64,000 nt of DNA. It comes from Charina bottae. Lineage: Eukaryota > Chordata > Lepidosauria > Squamata > Charinaidae. The translations under genes and the position numbers were made by a program. The stretch's first letter is position 1; the number at the start of each line of letters is the position of its first letter. Positions 63,831 through 64,000 of the stretch are shown one piece after another. The DNA lies in contig JALMGJ010000011.1 in the NCBI GenBank assembly GCA_023362775.1, positions 25,715,501 to 25,779,500 of the forward strand, written 5' to 3'. The notes beneath the pieces are model-generated. The model did not search any database, was not told the DNA's origin, and was given only the letters and a program-made list of their open reading frames with translations.

Positions 63831-64000
63831 GTAAGAACTTTTACTTTCCTGTATTTACTTAGAAGATTTAGCAGTCCTAAAGATGCAGCCTAAAGAAGGA
63901 TTAATTAGCTTAATGTTTCTTAATCTAGAAACATAGAAATAATGGAGCTCCTTCTTCCCGACACTGTGGGGAGTGAATGTGCCACATCTTAGACTGGATA

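Overview
The window reads as nuclear DNA of a squamate reptile (lizard or snake). The reasons are: a cluster of vomeronasal type 2 receptor (V2R) genes with the standard six-exon structure; tRNA-headed SINEs of the Sauria type whose tails end in a BovB-like motif; several L1 lineages, one still intact; and a copia, a chromodomain gypsy and a Tx1-like LINE side by side. I cannot name the species.

Layout. V2R gene A lies on the minus strand (exon 6 at 1186-2090 back to exon 1 at 14506-14723). V2R gene B follows in tandem on the minus strand (exon 6 at 23432-24336 back to exon 1 at 47295-47512). The first exon of a third V2R, gene C, lies on the plus strand at 63613-63830, so B and C are head to head. 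By my splice-site reading A and B are both open and both total 2628 coding bases (875 residues). Exons 2-6 with their introns are a clear duplication (about 744-13400 versus 22993-46760). Exon 1 and intron 1 are much more diverged.

Insertions made after the duplication can be read against the sister copy. A carries a 450-bp inverted-repeat insertion (5312-5761), a GC-rich hAT-like element (12004-12350) and a LINE 3' fragment (11150-11633). Its intron 1 also holds a Sauria SINE. B carries a full-length L1 with both ORFs open (26584-32899), a decayed L1 of another lineage (40776-46289), two SINEs and a LINE tail beside an AT microsatellite. Older insertions (an L1 relic, a SINE, pyrimidine microsatellites) are shared by both copies.

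Between A and B sits a 5.97-kb chromodomain Ty3/gypsy element with 388-bp LTRs and a 5-bp target duplication (15637-21609), inside a patch of L1 and Tc1/mariner relics. Between B and C, about 13 of the 16 kb are a very GC-rich, decayed LINE that I assign to the Tx1 group (49351 to about 62470). It is split by a young copia element (52488-57556) with near-identical LTRs, a primer site matching the anticodon arm of initiator tRNA-Met, and one in-frame stop.

The host genes here would work as pheromone receptors in vomeronasal neurons. Everything else with coding capacity is transposon-derived. I found no tRNA or rRNA genes, no CRISPR array and no other host gene.
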